Program-made: the position numbers and the translations under genes
Notes under the pieces: model-generated
Seen by the model: the letters and a program-made list of their open reading frames with translations, nothing else
Told to the model about the DNA's origin: nothing
The model's database searches: none
Assembly: GCA_026005135.1 (NCBI GenBank)
Contig: BPKM01000002.1
Location: 124,001-188,000 of the forward strand
Source of the DNA: Leptospiraceae bacterium
GTDB lineage: Bacteria > Spirochaetota > Leptospiria > Leptospirales > Leptonemataceae
Direction of reading: 5' to 3'
Length of the DNA: 64,000 nucleotides
Part shown: piece after piece, positions 37,764 through 46,442 of the stretch
Layout: each line of letters opens with the position of its first letter
Position numbering within the stretch: the stretch's first letter is position 1

Positions 37764-39069
37764 TTACCTATTAACCTGTATAGAATAGAGATTTAAATTT
37801 CCTATACAAATTTTGTCTTTTAAAACCAGATCATAAGAAGAGAAAAACCAGTATTTTTTTTCTATAGGATTTAATTCCATAGATAGAAATTCTTTTTCGT
37901 TAATGTTCTGTTGGTTTTCTATCCAGTAAATCTTATCATTATTAGTTAAATACTTATAAAAAATAGAAAATAAATTAGCTCCAGATTCAATAAGAACTCT
38001 ATGAACATCAATCGATATTAAAAATTCATTGAATTGCTTTATAAATTGTTCCTGATTTAAATCCGGAAATATAAAATAATCATCAAGTAGATATATCTTT
38101 TAAAGGAAATTGCTCTTTATATCGTTTTTGAATAATCAAATAAAATTTCTGGCCAGTATTTTCTGTTATTTCTTTTTGTTTAAAATAAAATTGCATAAAA
38201 TTTTCAAAATTTCTACCTAAAATAAAAATTCTTTTGGGTTGATAATTAAAATTCTCTAATACTTTTAAAATATCATTATAAAAAATGAATAAACCCCTTA
38301 AAAATTCATCATAATAAACAGTAGAATCAAAATTTCTTAAAAACTTTGTTTGTTTTAATAATTCTTCTTGTGTTAATTTTAATTCTTGCGAAAATAAATC
38401 CAGCCATTCTATATTTCTTATATTTAAAGAGGGACGATCTATGGCAGTTGTTCCCGGTCCAACAATAACAGCATCAACCTTAGCTCGAAAAAGCATTGTA
38501 ATGATTTTACCTAATTTCCCTGTAATAGAAATGGATTTTTGATTAATACCAATAAAACCATTTTTATCTGTGGCAATTTTTATATAATAAACAGGCTTTT
38601 TTTTATTTATAACAGAAAAAAAAGGCTCTAATGCAAAATGTGGTTTTTTAAAAATTTCTATTTTTTGAATTTCGAAATCATTTTCCAGTAAATATTTTAC
38701 ACCCGTTTTATTAAGATAAGGATCATAATTTTCTATAAATATTTTTTTAATTTTATTTTTATAATTTTTGATTCTTAAAACACAGGGTTTTGTCCTGCCA
38801 TAGGTAGAGCATGGTTCAAGTGTTACGTATAAATTTAATTTTTTATCTGGATTAATTGAAATTTTATCTAATTCGTCCAATGCTACAATTTCCGCATGTC
38901 TTTTACCCGGTGGTTCTGTTGCACCAGAACTAAGAATAGAATTTTTATCTGTAATAATACTGGCAACAGGTGGATTAGGAGATGTCCTACCTATTGCCAA
39001 AAGAGATTGTTTCCATAATTCTAAATAAAATTCATGTGGTAGCAGATCGTCTGATTCGGAATTTTTCAT
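37764..39069 (-). pseudogene. ribD: Riboflavin biosynthesis protein RibD, +1 frameshift between domains
   Basis: The N-terminal deaminase domain is complete: HAEIVAL and the zinc pair in EPCSTYGRTKPC, with SPNPPVA near the start. The reductase domain begins as ITGKLGKIITMLFRAKVDAV and continues to FPLKDIST, then TGA at 38083-38085. One base further the frame goes on: DDYFIFPDLNQEQFIKQFNE, then RVLIESGANLFS, the RibD C-terminal motif, and ends LNLYSIQVNR at 37764. One extra base near 38090 explains it. If real, riboflavin synthesis would lack its reductase end. The gene overlaps secF by 38 bases. Confidence 0.88.
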
Positions 39070-39946
39070 AGTAATACATTACGGGCGTTGCAATGGCAAT
39101 AGAAGAATAGGTTCCTATAATAATACCAAAAATTAAAACCCAGGAAAAATCTATTAAAGACTCTGCTTTACTTATTATAATTGCGACAAGAGAAAGCATT
39201 GTTAAAAAAGATGTAATAATAGTTCTGGAAAATGTTTCTATTATGGCAGAATCTAAAATAGATTGATTGGTTAAATCGTTTTTATCTCGTATTTTATTTC
39301 GTATCCTATCAAAAATAACAATTGTATCGTTAATAGAATAACCGATTAATGTTAAAACAGCAGCAACAACTGGAATAGAAGGTTCAATTCTCGCAACACC
39401 AATAAATCCAATTGTTATAATTAAATCATGTAAAAGGGCAGTCGTCGCTCCGAGTGCAAAAGAAAAATCAAATCGAAAAGATACATAAACTGTAATTAAA
39501 ATCAATGTCCATAGTAATGCCATCATTGCAGTTTCGAATAAATTAAACCCATAGCTTGCAGAAATAATATCTCGAGAAATTACATTTTCTCTTGGTATAT
39601 TTAGAAATGGTAATAATTCTTTTTCTAATTCTTCTGCTATTGTTCTTTCTTCTTTCGCTCTTTCTTTCAATTGATCTCTTACTTCTGGACCAAATTCAAT
39701 ATCGTATTTATTTTCTTTAATATCTACAAGACGAACAGTAAATTTAGAAAAACCCGCTTTTTTTACACTTTCTTCTATATCTTTTTTTGTTTTTCCTTCT
39801 GGCATAACAACAGTAATTCTTATTCCACCATTAAATGTAATAGATTTTTCGAAACCACCATAATAAATAAAAGTTATTAAATAAAATGATATTGCTAATA
39901 TAAGGGAAAAAGCTATATAAAATTTTTTATATTTCATTATTTTCAT
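39032..39946 (-). CDS. secF: Protein translocase subunit SecF
   Basis: 304 residues. First helix, then SITFNGGIRITVVMPEG periplasmic strand, and the family motif PVVAAVLTLIGYSINDTIVIFDRIR. Six membrane helices and a TRTIITS-type motif (FSRTIITSFLTML). It works with SecD to use the proton motive force for export of preproteins through SecYEG. It overlaps the secD stop as ATGA. Length is typical. Confidence 0.95.
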   Translation of the reverse strand: MKIMKYKKFYIAFSLILAISFYLITFIYYGGFEKSITFNGGIRITVVMPEGKTKKDIEESVKKAGFSKFTVRLVDIKENKYDIEFGPEVRDQLKERAKEERTIAEELEKELLPFLNIPRENVISRDIISASYGFNLFETAMMALLWTLILITVYVSFRFDFSFALGATTALLHDLIITIGFIGVARIEPSIPVVAAVLTLIGYSINDTIVIFDRIRNKIRDKNDLTNQSILDSAIIETFSRTIITSFLTMLSLVAIIISKAESLIDFSWVLIFGIIIGTYSSIAIATPVMYYYEKFRIRRSATT

Positions 39947-41853
39947 TTTTTTTCTCCAAAAGTTAATCCTTTACCAATCCAGATTTTTTTGAACTTAAAA
40001 CCATCAATTAAGATTTCAAATAAATAACGTGCTACATATAGTGATGTAAATATTGATGTTAATAAACCAAAAAATAAAGTAATTGCAAAACCTTGTATTG
40101 GTCCATCACCAGTATAATATAATATTACAGATGCAATTAAGGTCGTAATGTTAGCATCAAGAATAGTCCAGAAAGAATCTTCAAATCCAGCCCTTACAGA
40201 AAAAGAAGTTGATTTTCCAAGACGTAATTCTTCTCGGATTCTTTCATAGATAATTACATTTGCATCTACTGCCATACCAACTGTTAAAATTAAACCAGCA
40301 AAACCAGGTAATGTTAATGTAAATTCTAAAAGAGTTAATAAAGCAGAAAGAAGAACTAAATTATAAAATAAAACAATAACTGCAATAATACCTGCAACTT
40401 TATAATATAAAATCATAAAAATATTTACCAATATAAAACCAAGAATAACAGCAAATATACCTGTTTTAATGGACTGTAAACCAAGTGTTGGTCCAATATA
40501 CGATACTGATATAATTTCTAAAGGTAAAGGTAAAGCTCCTTCTCGAATAACGCTTGCTATTTCTCTTGCATCTTTTAAATCAAATTGACCCGTAATTACT
40601 CCACTACCACCAACGATAGGTCCCTGAATTACTGGATCAGAAACTACACGATCTCCCCATAAAATAGCTAATCGCTTTCCTACATTTTCTCGTGTAATTT
40701 TTGCAAATTTTTCCGCACCCTCAGCAGTTAATACAAAATTGATCTGATACCAGGCACTATTCTGATTGATAGCTTCTCTTGCATCTGCCATATCGCTTCC
40801 ATCTAAAACAACAGGTCCAAGAACGCGAAACTCATAAGGTAAATATTTACCCTGACCAGTTCTACTTTTACGCCAATATAAAAAAATTTTTCCATCTTTC
40901 TCTGTAATACCTGCTTTTTGACGAACTTCTTCTAATATTTTTTTTGCTTCGTAGAAGTCTGGTCTTTCCTGTCTATAAATATCCTGCAACTTTCTAATAT
41001 ATGGTAGAAATTCTGGTGAATTTAATCGTTCCGTAGCTTCGTCATTAACAAGACGATATTCTACTGTTACAGTACTTTTTATAATTTCCAATACTTCTGC
41101 TGAATTTGAAACACCCGGTAAATCTACACTAATACTATAGCTGGAAGGTTGAATACGTATTTCTGGTTCTGTTAAATTTTGATTTGATAATCGTTTTTCT
41201 ATAATAGATCTTGCTTCCTCTAATAAATCTAACTTTTTTGCTTCTGTTAATTCAAAATTCTTTTTTATATTTTCAATACGTGCCTGTATTTCTTCTTTTT
41301 CGGATTCACTTAACTTTTCGTTCTTTAATTTTTCTTCTAATTCTGTAATAATGGGTTGATATTTATCTTTAAGATGTTGTAAATAGGATTCATAGTCAGC
41401 ACGAAAGACTGCTCGCATTCCCCCCTGTAAATCCAAACCTAATTTTAAAGATAATTTTTTTATCCCTGTTTGTGATAAAAATCCCATAAACTTTTCTACA
41501 CCATGTGGAAGAATCTTTGTTTTGCGATTATCTACAAGATTTGGAAATGCCTGAGTAAATTCATTTAATTTTGTAGGTGTTATAAAACGTTCTTCGATAG
41601 TACATTTTCTTTCTTTAATAGGATCACTTTCTAAACACTTAGTCTGTGGAAAATATCGTTTTAAACCATCTTCGGATTCTAAGAAATTCTTTATTTGATC
41701 CTCTGTTATTACTATTTTTTCGCCATCTTTCGTTCTATAATAATCTAAAAAATGTATTTCTACTTTTCGAATATCATAATTGGGTAAAAGCAAAATAAAA
41801 CTAACAATCAAAACCCCTAAAACAACTATGGTCTTACCAATTAACTTACTCAT
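39943..41853 (-). CDS. secD: Protein translocase subunit SecD
   Basis: About 636 residues. The first helix is followed by LKLGLDLQGGMRAVFRADYE (the D1 motif). A charged coiled stretch (about residues 165-215, LEEKLKNEKLSESEKEEIQ) is longer than in E. coli, then the P1 head domain and six helices. The C-terminal motifs PGFAGLILTVGMAVDANVIIYE and FALTLFFGLLTSIFTSLY (by position) are typical. Two ATGs, 41859 and 41853, are close. The AAGGA site fits 41853. Works with SecF and YajC. Confidence 0.93.
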   Translation of the reverse strand: MSKLIGKTIVVLGVLIVSFILLLPNYDIRKVEIHFLDYYRTKDGEKIVITEDQIKNFLESEDGLKRYFPQTKCLESDPIKERKCTIEERFITPTKLNEFTQAFPNLVDNRKTKILPHGVEKFMGFLSQTGIKKLSLKLGLDLQGGMRAVFRADYESYLQHLKDKYQPIITELEEKLKNEKLSESEKEEIQARIENIKKNFELTEAKKLDLLEEARSIIEKRLSNQNLTEPEIRIQPSSYSISVDLPGVSNSAEVLEIIKSTVTVEYRLVNDEATERLNSPEFLPYIRKLQDIYRQERPDFYEAKKILEEVRQKAGITEKDGKIFLYWRKSRTGQGKYLPYEFRVLGPVVLDGSDMADAREAINQNSAWYQINFVLTAEGAEKFAKITRENVGKRLAILWGDRVVSDPVIQGPIVGGSGVITGQFDLKDAREIASVIREGALPLPLEIISVSYIGPTLGLQSIKTGIFAVILGFILVNIFMILYYKVAGIIAVIVLFYNLVLLSALLTLLEFTLTLPGFAGLILTVGMAVDANVIIYERIREELRLGKSTSFSVRAGFEDSFWTILDANITTLIASVILYYTGDGPIQGFAITLFFGLLTSIFTSLYVARYLFEILIDGFKFKKIWIGKGLTFGEKK

Positions 41854-41881
41854 GTTCATTCCTTATAATTTTAAATTTATT

Positions 41882-42223
41882 CTATCTTCTTAAACGATAA
41901 ATAAAAAATATAATAAATATTACAATTAATATAATTAAATTTACAATTGTTTTATTCTGAAAAAGTTCCTTAAAAGAAAAGGATTTTTTTATTTCTGTTT
42001 CTTGATCTTTTATATCCTTTTCTTTTTGCTCTTTTTCTTCGCTTTTATTTTTTTCCAAATCTTCTTTATTTTCTTCTTTTGTAGCCTGATTATCGTTTTT
42101 TAATCCAGGTATAACTTCATTATAAATATCTGGTGGAGATGTATCTGGCGTTTGACTATATAAAATATTAAAATTAAAAAAAATCAATAAAGAAAAAAAC
42201 AAAATAATTAGATTATTTTTCAT
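41882..42223 (-). CDS. Small membrane protein between yajC and secD
   Basis: 113 residues. N-terminal signal peptide (LIILFFSLLIFFNFNILYSQ), a highly charged Lys/Glu linker (about residues 45-85) and one C-terminal membrane helix (IVNLIILIVIFIIFFIYRLR). No known domain. It sits between yajC and secD with short gaps (2 and 22 bases), so it is part of the translocase operon. It may be an accessory of the holo-translocon or only a passenger. Its position is the only functional hint. Confidence 0.6.
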   Translation of the reverse strand: MKNNLIILFFSLLIFFNFNILYSQTPDTSPPDIYNEVIPGLKNDNQATKEENKEDLEKNKSEEKEQKEKDIKDQETEIKKSFSFKELFQNKTIVNLIILIVIFIIFFIYRLRR

Positions 42224-42225
42224 TT

Positions 42226-42588
42226 TTATTCTTGTTTTTGTTTATTTCTTAAATCATAAATGGTAGATTTAAGAACTTCCACACGTGCATTATTTTGTAA
42301 ATTTAAAACAACAGTATCATCTTTAATGGAATGAACAGAACCAATAATTCCAGCCTGTGTTACAACTATATCGCCCTTTTTTAAACTTGCAAGCATCTGC
42401 TGTCTTCTTTTTTCTTCTTTTCTTTGCGGTCTAATTGAAAAAAAATATAAAAATGCAAATACTAAAAGTAACATAATTAAAGGATAATATGCAGTAAAAG
42501 GAGATGGCTGCATCTTTCCATTAGAAGGCATTACGGGTTGCTCAACAGCTCTTTCCTGAGCTAAATATTGAAAAAATTGTGGTTCCAT
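42226..42588 (-). CDS. yajC: Preprotein translocase subunit YajC
   Basis: 120 residues. One membrane helix (YYPLIMLLLVFAFLYFFSIR) then RPQRKEEKRRQQMLASLKKGDIVVTQAGIIGSV, the diagnostic YajC domain, here shown over 20 residues only in parts: KKGDIVVTQAGIIGSV is the key. The N-terminal 30 residues are Pro/Gln rich, longer than usual. First gene of the yajC-x-secD-secF-ribD operon. Confidence 0.93.
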   Translation of the reverse strand: MEPQFFQYLAQERAVEQPVMPSNGKMQPSPFTAYYPLIMLLLVFAFLYFFSIRPQRKEEKRRQQMLASLKKGDIVVTQAGIIGSVHSIKDDTVVLNLQNNARVEVLKSTIYDLRNKQKQE

Positions 42589-42778
42589 AGGGCAATATTT
42601 TTTTTTAATGTAATGAAATCAACATTATTTTAAGAAAATATATTTCTGAAAGTTTTAGTTGTTGGTAAAGTAATCTATTTCCCTGAATAATCTAAAAATA
42701 ATTATAGAAATAAAAAATTTTATTGAAAATAATTAATTAATATATAAAATGTCCCAGAATTGTAATTTGGAGAATTTT

Positions 42779-43159
42779 ATGTATGATAATTTTGAGCTAT
42801 GTTTACACCAGGTAAGAGTAATTCTTACTAATGTAGCTGAATATGGAAAAGCAAGTTATGTAATACATCAAAACCCCTTAAAAGATAAGGGGCTTACTTC
42901 TGATAAAGAATGGTTTTCAACAAAAGCTCATTGGGAATGTATAGCAAAAGGTCATCTTTCTAAATATATATTAAAAAAACAAAGAGATTATTATGTTCTA
43001 ACACCAGAAGGACAAAAGCTTTATAATAAATTAGGTCCTGTAGATTTAAAAGATCCAGACACATATAAAAAAACATATTTTTTTACAAAGGGTAAAAATT
43101 TACAATACCAAATAGATCAAATAAAAGAATGTTTTAAATTAGCTGAAGCTTATATTTAA
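42779..43159 (+). CDS. Small winged-helix-like protein, paralogue 1, beside the CRISPR array
   Basis: 126 residues from the ATG at 42779, which has GGAG 7 bases upstream. An ATG at 42749 extends it without a ribosome site. It ends with YYVLTPEGQKLYNKLGPVDL, then DPDTYKKTYFFTKGKN and KECFKLAEAYI. The LTPEGQKLYN part looks like the wing of a winged-helix domain. The following gene shares the same plan, so they are tandem paralogues. The family is unknown. It could be an accessory, regulator or anti-CRISPR-like protein, but only the location supports any of these. Confidence 0.5.
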   Translation: MYDNFELCLHQVRVILTNVAEYGKASYVIHQNPLKDKGLTSDKEWFSTKAHWECIAKGHLSKYILKKQRDYYVLTPEGQKLYNKLGPVDLKDPDTYKKTYFFTKGKNLQYQIDQIKECFKLAEAYI

Positions 43160-43171
43160 AATAATATAAAT

Positions 43172-43597
43172 ATGGAAGTCTTAATTAGAGAATTTCGTTA
43201 TAGCTTAAGTGTTATAAAATTTATTCTTACATCTATAAAAAAATATAAAGATGTAGATATAAAAGAAAAACTAAATGAACTTTATAGTTCGAATAAAATT
43301 ACAGAAGAGGAAATGGAATCTACAAATAAATTATTAGAAAATATTAACTTTGAATTACTATCGAAGTATATAAAAAAAAATGAATATGAAGATTTAGAAC
43401 TTACAGAAAAAGGAAATAATCTATATAATATATTAGGCTCTGCAAATTTAGATGAACCAGCAATTTATAAAAATATACATAATTTTGTAAATGATAAAAA
43501 TGATAAAAATAAAAAACTAATCGAAAAAAAAGTATTAACGTTTTTTCAATTGACAGAATGTATAATTTATAACTATATTTTTTACAAATTTGCATAA
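43172..43597 (+). CDS. Small winged-helix-like protein, paralogue 2, abutting the CRISPR array
   Basis: 141 residues. It contains LELTEKGNNLYNILGSANLD, then EPAIYKNIHNFVNDKN and FFQLTECIIYNYI, matching paralogue 1 (LTPEGQKLYN, LGPVDL, YKKTYFFTKGKN) in order and spacing. Its TAA stop lies within the diverged first 10 bases of the first CRISPR repeat (43589-43625). The two genes are 12 bases apart and surely co-transcribed. Unknown function. Confidence 0.5.
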   Translation: MEVLIREFRYSLSVIKFILTSIKKYKDVDIKEKLNELYSSNKITEEEMESTNKLLENINFELLSKYIKKNEYEDLELTEKGNNLYNILGSANLDEPAIYKNIHNFVNDKNDKNKKLIEKKVLTFFQLTECIIYNYIFYKFA

Positions 43598-45333
43598 ACA
43601 AGGTAAGGTAATCTATTTATGATGGCAATAACAGCAAGCCCAGAATACCAAGCTAATAGAGTTTCAGTTGCAAGGTAAGGTAATCTATTTATGATGGTAT
43701 AATAAAATTAAAGTTTGTTCCATTGAAAAATTGTTTCAGTTGCAAGGTAAGGTAATCTATTTATGATGGTCGAATTAATGTTCGCAAAAGAAAATAAAAG
43801 AAGAGTTTCAGTTGCAAGGTAAGGTAATCTATTTATGATGGTTGATCTAAAAAAAGATATAAGCAACTATATAATAGGTTTCAGTTGCAAGGTAAGGTAA
43901 TCTATTTATGATGGTATAACTCAAATAATCAATGATTTGATAACAGCAGTTTCAGTTGCAAGGTAAGGTAATCTATTTATGATGGCCCGGATACTTTGAT
44001 GATCAAAGTTGTAATTTAAGTTTCAGTTGCAAGGTAAGGTAATCTATTTATGATGGTTTAAAGAAATAGCAGAATGGATTCTATACAATAGTTTCAGTTG
44101 CAAGGTAAGGTAATCTATTTATGATGGAAATTATACGTAGCAAACATTTAACAAACACATGTTTCAGTTGCAAGGTAAGGTAATCTATTTATGATGGTTA
44201 TTACAATGATTATTTAAGAATATTACATAAGAGTTTCAGTTGCAAGGTAAGGTAATCTATTTATGATGGTATATAAATCTTGTAACATTTCTATTATTAC
44301 TCATATAGTTTCAGTTGCAAGGTAAGGTAATCTATTTATGATGGTTAAAAGTGGCGCAGGCAGATTTATCGAATAGGTTTCAGTTGCAAGGTAAGGTAAT
44401 CTATTTATGATGGTTTCATGCTATCGCGAGAAGTATGTGGATATTAAGTTTCAGTTGCAAGGTAAGGTAATCTATTTATGATGGCAATTATAGTATTTAA
44501 TATAAACGGTTATCAGAGTTTCAGTTGCAAGGTAAGGTAATCTATTTATGATGGTCTTTAAATAGAGAGAAAAAAGTAAAGTTTATTCAGTTTCAGTTGC
44601 AAGGTAAGGTAATCTATTTATGATGGACTTTAACATCAACGCGATAACTTCATAAATCTAGTTTCAGTTGCAAGGTAAGGTAATCTATTTATGATGGTCG
44701 TCAATTGGCTGTGATTGATATAAATGATCATAAGTTTCAGTTGCAAGGTAAGGTAATCTATTTATGATGGTTGCTATTCTTTTCGAAGATACATACGTAG
44801 CATACGTTTCAGTTGCAAGGTAAGGTAATCTATTTATGATGGATAGTATCTTTGTAAACAGAGTCATATCAAATGTTTCAGTTGCAAGGTAAGGTAATCT
44901 ATTTATGATGGATTACATATACATATACAATGTTATTGACATGTTTCAGTTGCAAGGTAAGGTAATCTATTTATGATGGAAATAAGAGAGCCAATATTTC
45001 AAGTTCTAATAGAGTTTCAGTTGCAAGGTAAGGTAATCTATTTATGATGGTTTTAACATTAAGCGATTGCATAACCTTCTTAAGTTTCAGTTGCAAGGTA
45101 AGGTAATCTATTTATGATGGATAATAAGTGTAGCATTATAAGATGAATGTCTTAAAGTTTCAGTTGCAAGGTAAGGTAATCTATTTATGATGGATGTTAG
45201 ATTGTATACCTGGTGACTATTTTAGAGTTTCAGTTGCAAGGTAAGGTAATCTATTTATGATGGATGGAAGTCTTTCAAAGATACATTTGTTCATGAGTTT
45301 CAGTTGCAAGGTAAGGTAATCTATTTATGATGG
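43589..45333 (+). CRISPR. Type II-B CRISPR array, 25 repeats and 24 spacers
   Basis: Repeats are 37 bases, starting GTTTCAGTTGCAAGG and ending TATTTATGATGG. Repeats 2-25 are identical by eye (starts at 43661, 43733, 43805 and so on to 45297). The first, 43589-43625, keeps only its last 27 bases, so the left end is the old, degenerate end. Spacers are 31-38 bases, mostly 33-36, and none is repeated. As the crRNA handle begins GUUUCAG, as in Francisella, crRNA transcription is on the + strand. Each intact repeat contains TTGCAA and TATGAT spaced by 16 bases, an internal promoter candidate. Confidence 0.98.
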
Positions 45334-45337
45334 AGCG

Positions 45338-45360
45338 GGTGATTTTGGCTTAAAATCACC
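45338..45360 (+). terminator. Hairpin after the last repeat, likely terminator of the pre-crRNA
   Basis: GGTGATTTT (45338-45346) pairs perfectly with AAAATCACC (45352-45360) around a 5-base loop. The following sequence is TCTCTACTTTT, a weak T tract. It lies directly after repeat 25 in the crRNA direction. Confidence 0.65.
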
Positions 45361-45446
45361 TCTCTACTTTTAAATTTTAAAAATATATTCGAATTTTTCA
45401 AATTAGAAAAAAATCCTCAGATTTTTCGAAAAATTCCATTTTTTAC
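45361..45446. other. AT-rich segment between array and tracrRNA, candidate leader
   Basis: 86 bases, nearly all A and T, next to the intact end of the array and opposite the degenerate end. Spacer acquisition would be expected here. No other signal seen. Confidence 0.4.
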
Positions 45447-45474
45447 TTGCCAGTCCTATTATTTTTACTAAAAT
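45447..45474 (+). promoter_or_regulatory. Promoter of the tracrRNA
   Basis: TTGCCA at 45447-45452, a 16-base spacer, and TAAAAT at 45469-45474. The predicted start is about 45481, right at the anti-repeat. Confidence 0.65.
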
Positions 45475-45480
45475 GATAGT

Positions 45481-45567
45481 ACCTTGCACTGAAACCACAA
45501 ATCCCTTTGGGGATGGAAAGGCGAGGTTTCAGCCCTCCCTCTGTATTAAAACATGGAGGGCTTTTAT
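45481..45567 (+). ncRNA. tracrRNA of the type II-B system
   Basis: The 5' end reads ACCTTGCACTGAAAC, complementary to GTTTCAGTTGCAAGGT at the start of the crRNA repeat with one bulged base, so this is the anti-repeat. A hairpin ATCCC-TTTG-GGGAT follows. Then comes GGCGA and GGTTTCAG (45525-45532). The end is a strong hairpin GCCCTCC (45532-45538) / GGAGGGC (45555-45561) followed by TTTTAT, an intrinsic terminator. The gene is convergent with cas4 and overlaps its last bases. The internal GGTTTCAG is complementary to CTGAAACC (45489-45496), so the free RNA can fold on itself. RNase III would process the duplex. Confidence 0.85.
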
Positions 45568-46145
45568 ATATTCCTATCATTACAAAGATTTAGAAATTCA
45601 CATTGTGCACATTGATGTATTGTAGCACTACTCGAAGGCAAATAATTCATACAAATTAATTCTAAAATTTTATTATATATATTTTTAAATTCTTCATCTA
45701 ATTCTTTATTTCTTTCTATATAGTAAATTTTTGCTCTTTTTCCATAAAGCAAAAATCCTTTATTAAAGGTTTTATTTAACATTTCTTCTAAGCATAATCC
45801 ATAAGCATAAACCTGAAAAATATGCCCTTTTCGTACTCGTTTTGTTAAAATTTTTATTTCTACTGGATAAATATTATCTGTCGTTTCTATAAATAAATCA
45901 CAAATACCATATATTTTATAATTATTAGAAAATACATTTTTATTATAATACAATTTGCCATCTGGAAAATTTAAATTTTTTATTAATCGCTTTTTTAAGT
46001 TTTTTATTTTTTCGATCTGAAATTCCACTCCCTGTTTATAAAATAGAGCTTTTGATTCGTTATTAATATTTCTAAAATAAAAATAAGGTATTCTTTTACA
46101 GAAAAAAAATTCTCTAAAAAACGAAATGGGTAAATAATCTTCCAT
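45564..46145 (-). CDS. cas4: CRISPR-associated Cas4 exonuclease
   Basis: 193 residues, a RecB-type nuclease with an iron-sulfur cluster. An early Cys in FREFFFCKRIPY and the late HQCAQCEFLNLC give the four-Cys pattern. YGICDLFIE and VEIKILTKR hold the RecB metal residues, and QVYAYGLCLEEM is the QxxxY-like motif. Cas4 trims prespacers and sets their PAM and orientation, and its presence with Cas9 defines type II-B. It is last in the cas operon, 2 bases after cas2. Confidence 0.92.
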   Translation of the reverse strand: MEDYLPISFFREFFFCKRIPYFYFRNINNESKALFYKQGVEFQIEKIKNLKKRLIKNLNFPDGKLYYNKNVFSNNYKIYGICDLFIETTDNIYPVEIKILTKRVRKGHIFQVYAYGLCLEEMLNKTFNKGFLLYGKRAKIYYIERNKELDEEFKNIYNKILELICMNYLPSSSATIHQCAQCEFLNLCNDRNI

Positions 46146-46147
46146 AA

Positions 46148-46441
46148 TTAAATAATTATATAATCTTTATTTTTAAAAATTTCTAAATCTTTATAGCCAA
46201 AACTTTGTTCTTTAATTACTTTGGATAGATTCGTATAAACTAAAAATGCTTTATCTTCTTTATCTATAATCTTACCAACTTCTCTTAATATTGCATTTTT
46301 TTCTGCTGGTAAAATAAATCCCCAAAAAACTGATTTTTGTATAGGAATTAAACCAAATTGTTTTAATTGATCATACAATTTTTTTCTTTTTTTGTTATTT
46401 TCCACATCATAACATATTAAAATTTCTATTTCTATATCCAT
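46148..46441 (-). CDS. cas2: CRISPR-associated Cas2
   Basis: 97 residues, the Cas2 size. The start MDIEIEILICYDVENNKKRK has the catalytic-type Asp (CYDV). The middle RLYDQLKQFG-like stretch (KKLYDQLKQFGLIPIQKSVF) is followed by WGFI. It is the structural partner of Cas1 in spacer capture. Cas1 ends 2 bases upstream. Confidence 0.93.
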   Translation of the reverse strand: MDIEIEILICYDVENNKKRKKLYDQLKQFGLIPIQKSVFWGFILPAEKNAILREVGKIIDKEDKAFLVYTNLSKVIKEQSFGYKDLEIFKNKDYIII

Positions 46442-46442
46442 A

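Noticed and set aside
44685..44867. 60-residue minus-strand ORF in the array
   Set aside because: It reads straight through CRISPR repeats and spacers (the repeated RLPYLATETY comes from the repeat). Not a gene.
43589..45333. Possible self-targeting spacers
   Set aside because: I compared spacers by eye with the genes in this window and saw no convincing match. A genome-wide search is not possible here.
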